Shown here piece after piece: positions 5,515 through 7,164 of a DNA stretch of 7,164 nucleotides. The DNA comes from an uncultured Candidatus Altimarinota bacterium (GTDB lineage Bacteria; Patescibacteriota; Gracilibacteria; CAIRYL01): assembly GCA_947311665.1 (NCBI GenBank), contig CAMZLA010000026.1:1-7164 (forward strand), written 5' to 3'. Position 1 is the stretch's first letter. Each line of letters begins with the position of its first letter. A program made the position numbers and the translations under genes. The notes under the pieces are model-generated. The model was not told the origin of the DNA. It saw only the letters and a list, made by a program, of their open reading frames with translations, and made no database searches.

Positions 5515-7137
5515 ATCATTTTCTATTCCATGATATGTCATATATAAATAATTTGTTTGGGCTGGAAACTCTCCTGCCAATGTATCAATCTTTTTTGCAA
5601 CTGGAATAACACCCCATTCTTTTCGCATTTTTCGTACTTCTATTTCTTTTTTTCCAATCAATTTCCCAATAACATTATCTGAAAATCCTTCTTTTTTTGC
5701 TTTTTTCATCAGGTCAATATTCATTTCTTGTGAAGAAATATTATCTTCTGTTTTTTTAATTCTTTCAATTTTTTCCAAAAACCATTTATCAATTTTTGTT
5801 AGTTCTGCAATTTCATCAACACTCATTCCTTCTTGCATTGCTCTATATATAGCAAATGCTCGCAAAGGAGTTGGATTTTCTAAAATATCTTTTATATCTT
5901 CAAATGCATATGGATGATGAGAAATTCCTTGAGCACCAATTTGCAACATTCGCAATCCCTTTTGTAACACTTCTTCAAAAGTTCGTCCCAATGCCATTAT
6001 TTCTCCCACACTTTTCATTTCTGATGAAATAGTTTGTGAAACTTTTCTAAATTTATTTAAATCCCATCGAGGAATTTTTAATGCAACATAATCGAGAGAT
6101 GGTTCAAAAAATGCTGATGTACAACCTGTTACACTATTTTTCAATTCATCAAGAGTATATCCCAAAGCAAGTTTTGCTGCTACATATGCCAATGGATATC
6201 CTGTTGCTTTACTTGCCAAAGCCGATGACCGAGAAAGTCGAGCATTTACTTCAATTACTCGATATTCTTGAGAGTATGGATCGAGAGCATATTGAATATT
6301 ACATTCTCCTACAACTCCTAAATGCCGAATTGTTTTTGTCGCAACACTTCGCAACATTTGATATTCTTCATCGGATAATGTTTGAGATGGAGCAATAACG
6401 ATGGATTCTCCTGTATGAACTCCTAATGGATCAAAATTTTCCATATTACAAACAGTAATACAGTTATCGTTCCTATCTCGCACAACTTCATATTCAATTT
6501 CTTTCCAGCCTTTCAAACTTTCTTCTACTAAAATTTGAGGAGAATATGCAAATGCATTATTAATTAAAATTTCAAATTGTTCTTGATTATAAGCAAACCC
6601 AGAACCTCCTCCTCCAAGAGTAAAAGCAGCACGAACAAGACATGGAAGTTTAATATCTTTCAAGGCTTCGAGTGCTTCTTCTTTTGTCTCACATGCATGA
6701 GATTTTGGGAAATGAACCCCAATTTTTGTTAGCTCTGCATTGAATGCTTTTCTATCTTCTGTTTTATCTATTGTTTCAACCGATGTTCCTAAAATTTCTA
6801 CATTATATTTTTCTAAAACTCCTGAATGGAATAATTGAGATCCACAATTGAGAGCTGTTTGTCCTCCCCAAGCGAGCATAATAGCATCTGGTCGTTCTTT
6901 TTCTATGATGCGTTCTACAAATTCTGGTAAAACTGGCTGGAAATAAATTTTCACCCCATCAGCTTTAGATGTTTGATTTGTTGCAATATTAGGATTTACC
7001 AATATAATTTCCATTCCTTCTTCTCGAAGTGCTTGAATTGCTTGAGAACCAGAATAATCAAACTCTCCAGCTTCCCCAATTTTCAAGGCTCCAGACCCCA
7101 ATAATAAAACTTTTTTTGCAGATGTAATTTTAGGCAT
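5509..7137 (-). CDS. carB: Carbamoyl-phosphate synthase large subunit, N-terminal half only
   Basis: CarB makes carbamoyl phosphate from bicarbonate, ammonia (from glutamine via CarA) and two ATP, for pyrimidine and arginine synthesis. The usual protein has about 1,070 residues in two homologous halves; this one has 542. It contains GSGALKIGEAGEFDYSGSQA (14-33), VNPNIAT (47-53), the first ATP-grasp domain with R129, R169, glycine loop LGGGGSG (174-180), E215, Q282 and EVNAR (296-300), then the oligomerization domain to NYLYMTYHG (529-537). It stops at the junction before the second ATP-grasp (carbamate-phosphorylating) domain. The bases after the stop, read in the same frame, encode nothing like that domain, so this is not a single nonsense mutation of an intact gene. 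Split carB genes are known, for example in methanogens and Aquifex; a partner elsewhere in the genome is likely but unseen. ATG at 7137 gives the normal N-terminus. Confidence 0.92.
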   Translation of the reverse strand: MPKITSAKKVLLLGSGALKIGEAGEFDYSGSQAIQALREEGMEIILVNPNIATNQTSKADGVKIYFQPVLPEFVERIIEKERPDAIMLAWGGQTALNCGSQLFHSGVLEKYNVEILGTSVETIDKTEDRKAFNAELTKIGVHFPKSHACETKEEALEALKDIKLPCLVRAAFTLGGGGSGFAYNQEQFEILINNAFAYSPQILVEESLKGWKEIEYEVVRDRNDNCITVCNMENFDPLGVHTGESIVIAPSQTLSDEEYQMLRSVATKTIRHLGVVGECNIQYALDPYSQEYRVIEVNARLSRSSALASKATGYPLAYVAAKLALGYTLDELKNSVTGCTSAFFEPSLDYVALKIPRWDLNKFRKVSQTISSEMKSVGEIMALGRTFEEVLQKGLRMLQIGAQGISHHPYAFEDIKDILENPTPLRAFAIYRAMQEGMSVDEIAELTKIDKWFLEKIERIKKTEDNISSQEMNIDLMKKAKKEGFSDNVIGKLIGKKEIEVRKMRKEWGVIPVAKKIDTLAGEFPAQTNYLYMTYHGIENDG

Positions 7138-7157
7138 AATTTTTGTAATGAATAATT

Positions 7158-7163
7158 ATTATA
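7158..7163 (-). promoter_or_regulatory. -10 box before carB
   Basis: TATAAT on the minus strand (7163-7158) lies 20 bases before the carB ATG at 7137, predicting a transcript start near 7151 and a leader of about 14 bases without a Shine-Dalgarno motif. The -35 region is outside the window. Confidence 0.4.
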
Positions 7164-7164
7164 T

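Noticed and set aside
6081..6398. Plus-strand open frame opposite carB
   Set aside because: It is antisense to the conserved ATP-grasp region and has no recognisable domain.
1..7164. Alternative genetic code with TGA as glycine or tryptophan
   Set aside because: Conserved glycines and tryptophans are encoded by GGN and TGG, and full-length genes contain no in-frame TGA.
1..7164. tRNA or rRNA genes, CRISPR arrays, insertion sequences
   Set aside because: No cloverleaf-like GC-rich segment, regularly spaced direct repeats or transposase-like reading frame was seen. The only tandem repeats are short and A/T-rich.

Overview
The window is a strongly AT-rich bacterial segment read with the standard bacterial code: long conserved genes run through without in-frame TGA, and every recognisable stop is TAA or TAG. 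No gene start here has a convincing Shine-Dalgarno motif. Starts follow A/T-only leaders, and several have TATAAT-like -10 boxes only 10-25 bases upstream. These traits and the compact gene set would suit a small-genome lineage such as a Patescibacteria/CPR member, but they are not diagnostic and the assignment is only a guess.

Plus strand, left part: the 3' end of a DHH/DHHA1 phosphoesterase gene (1-391), then a small YtxH-like membrane-anchored helical protein (502-942), a hairpin with a T-run (972-1014), and threonine synthase thrC (best start 1025, ending 2515). A bidirectional terminator (2537-2571) separates thrC from the convergent minus-strand block.

Minus strand, right part, in transcription order from 7137 down to 2618: the N-terminal half of carbamoyl-phosphate synthase large subunit (carB, 542 residues, ending exactly at the domain boundary), a type II antitoxin, a RelE/ParE-type toxin gene broken by a one-base frameshift (4855-5117), the 16S rRNA methyltransferase genes rsmA and rsmE eight bases apart, and an S26 signal peptidase with an unusual lipoprotein-like leader. 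The spacings (94, 24, 52, 8 and 28 bases) allow co-transcription. -10-like boxes before carB, the antitoxin and the signal peptidase suggest internal promoters.

The genes are mostly housekeeping: amino-acid and pyrimidine synthesis, ribosome maturation, protein export and small-RNA/nucleotide turnover. I did not find a clearly new multi-gene system. The points most worth checking are the half-length carB whose second half is absent from this locus, the disabled toxin beside an intact antitoxin, the atypical signal peptidase leader encoded by a purine/pyrimidine microsatellite, and the tandem repeats that carry the stop codons of carB and the signal peptidase gene.
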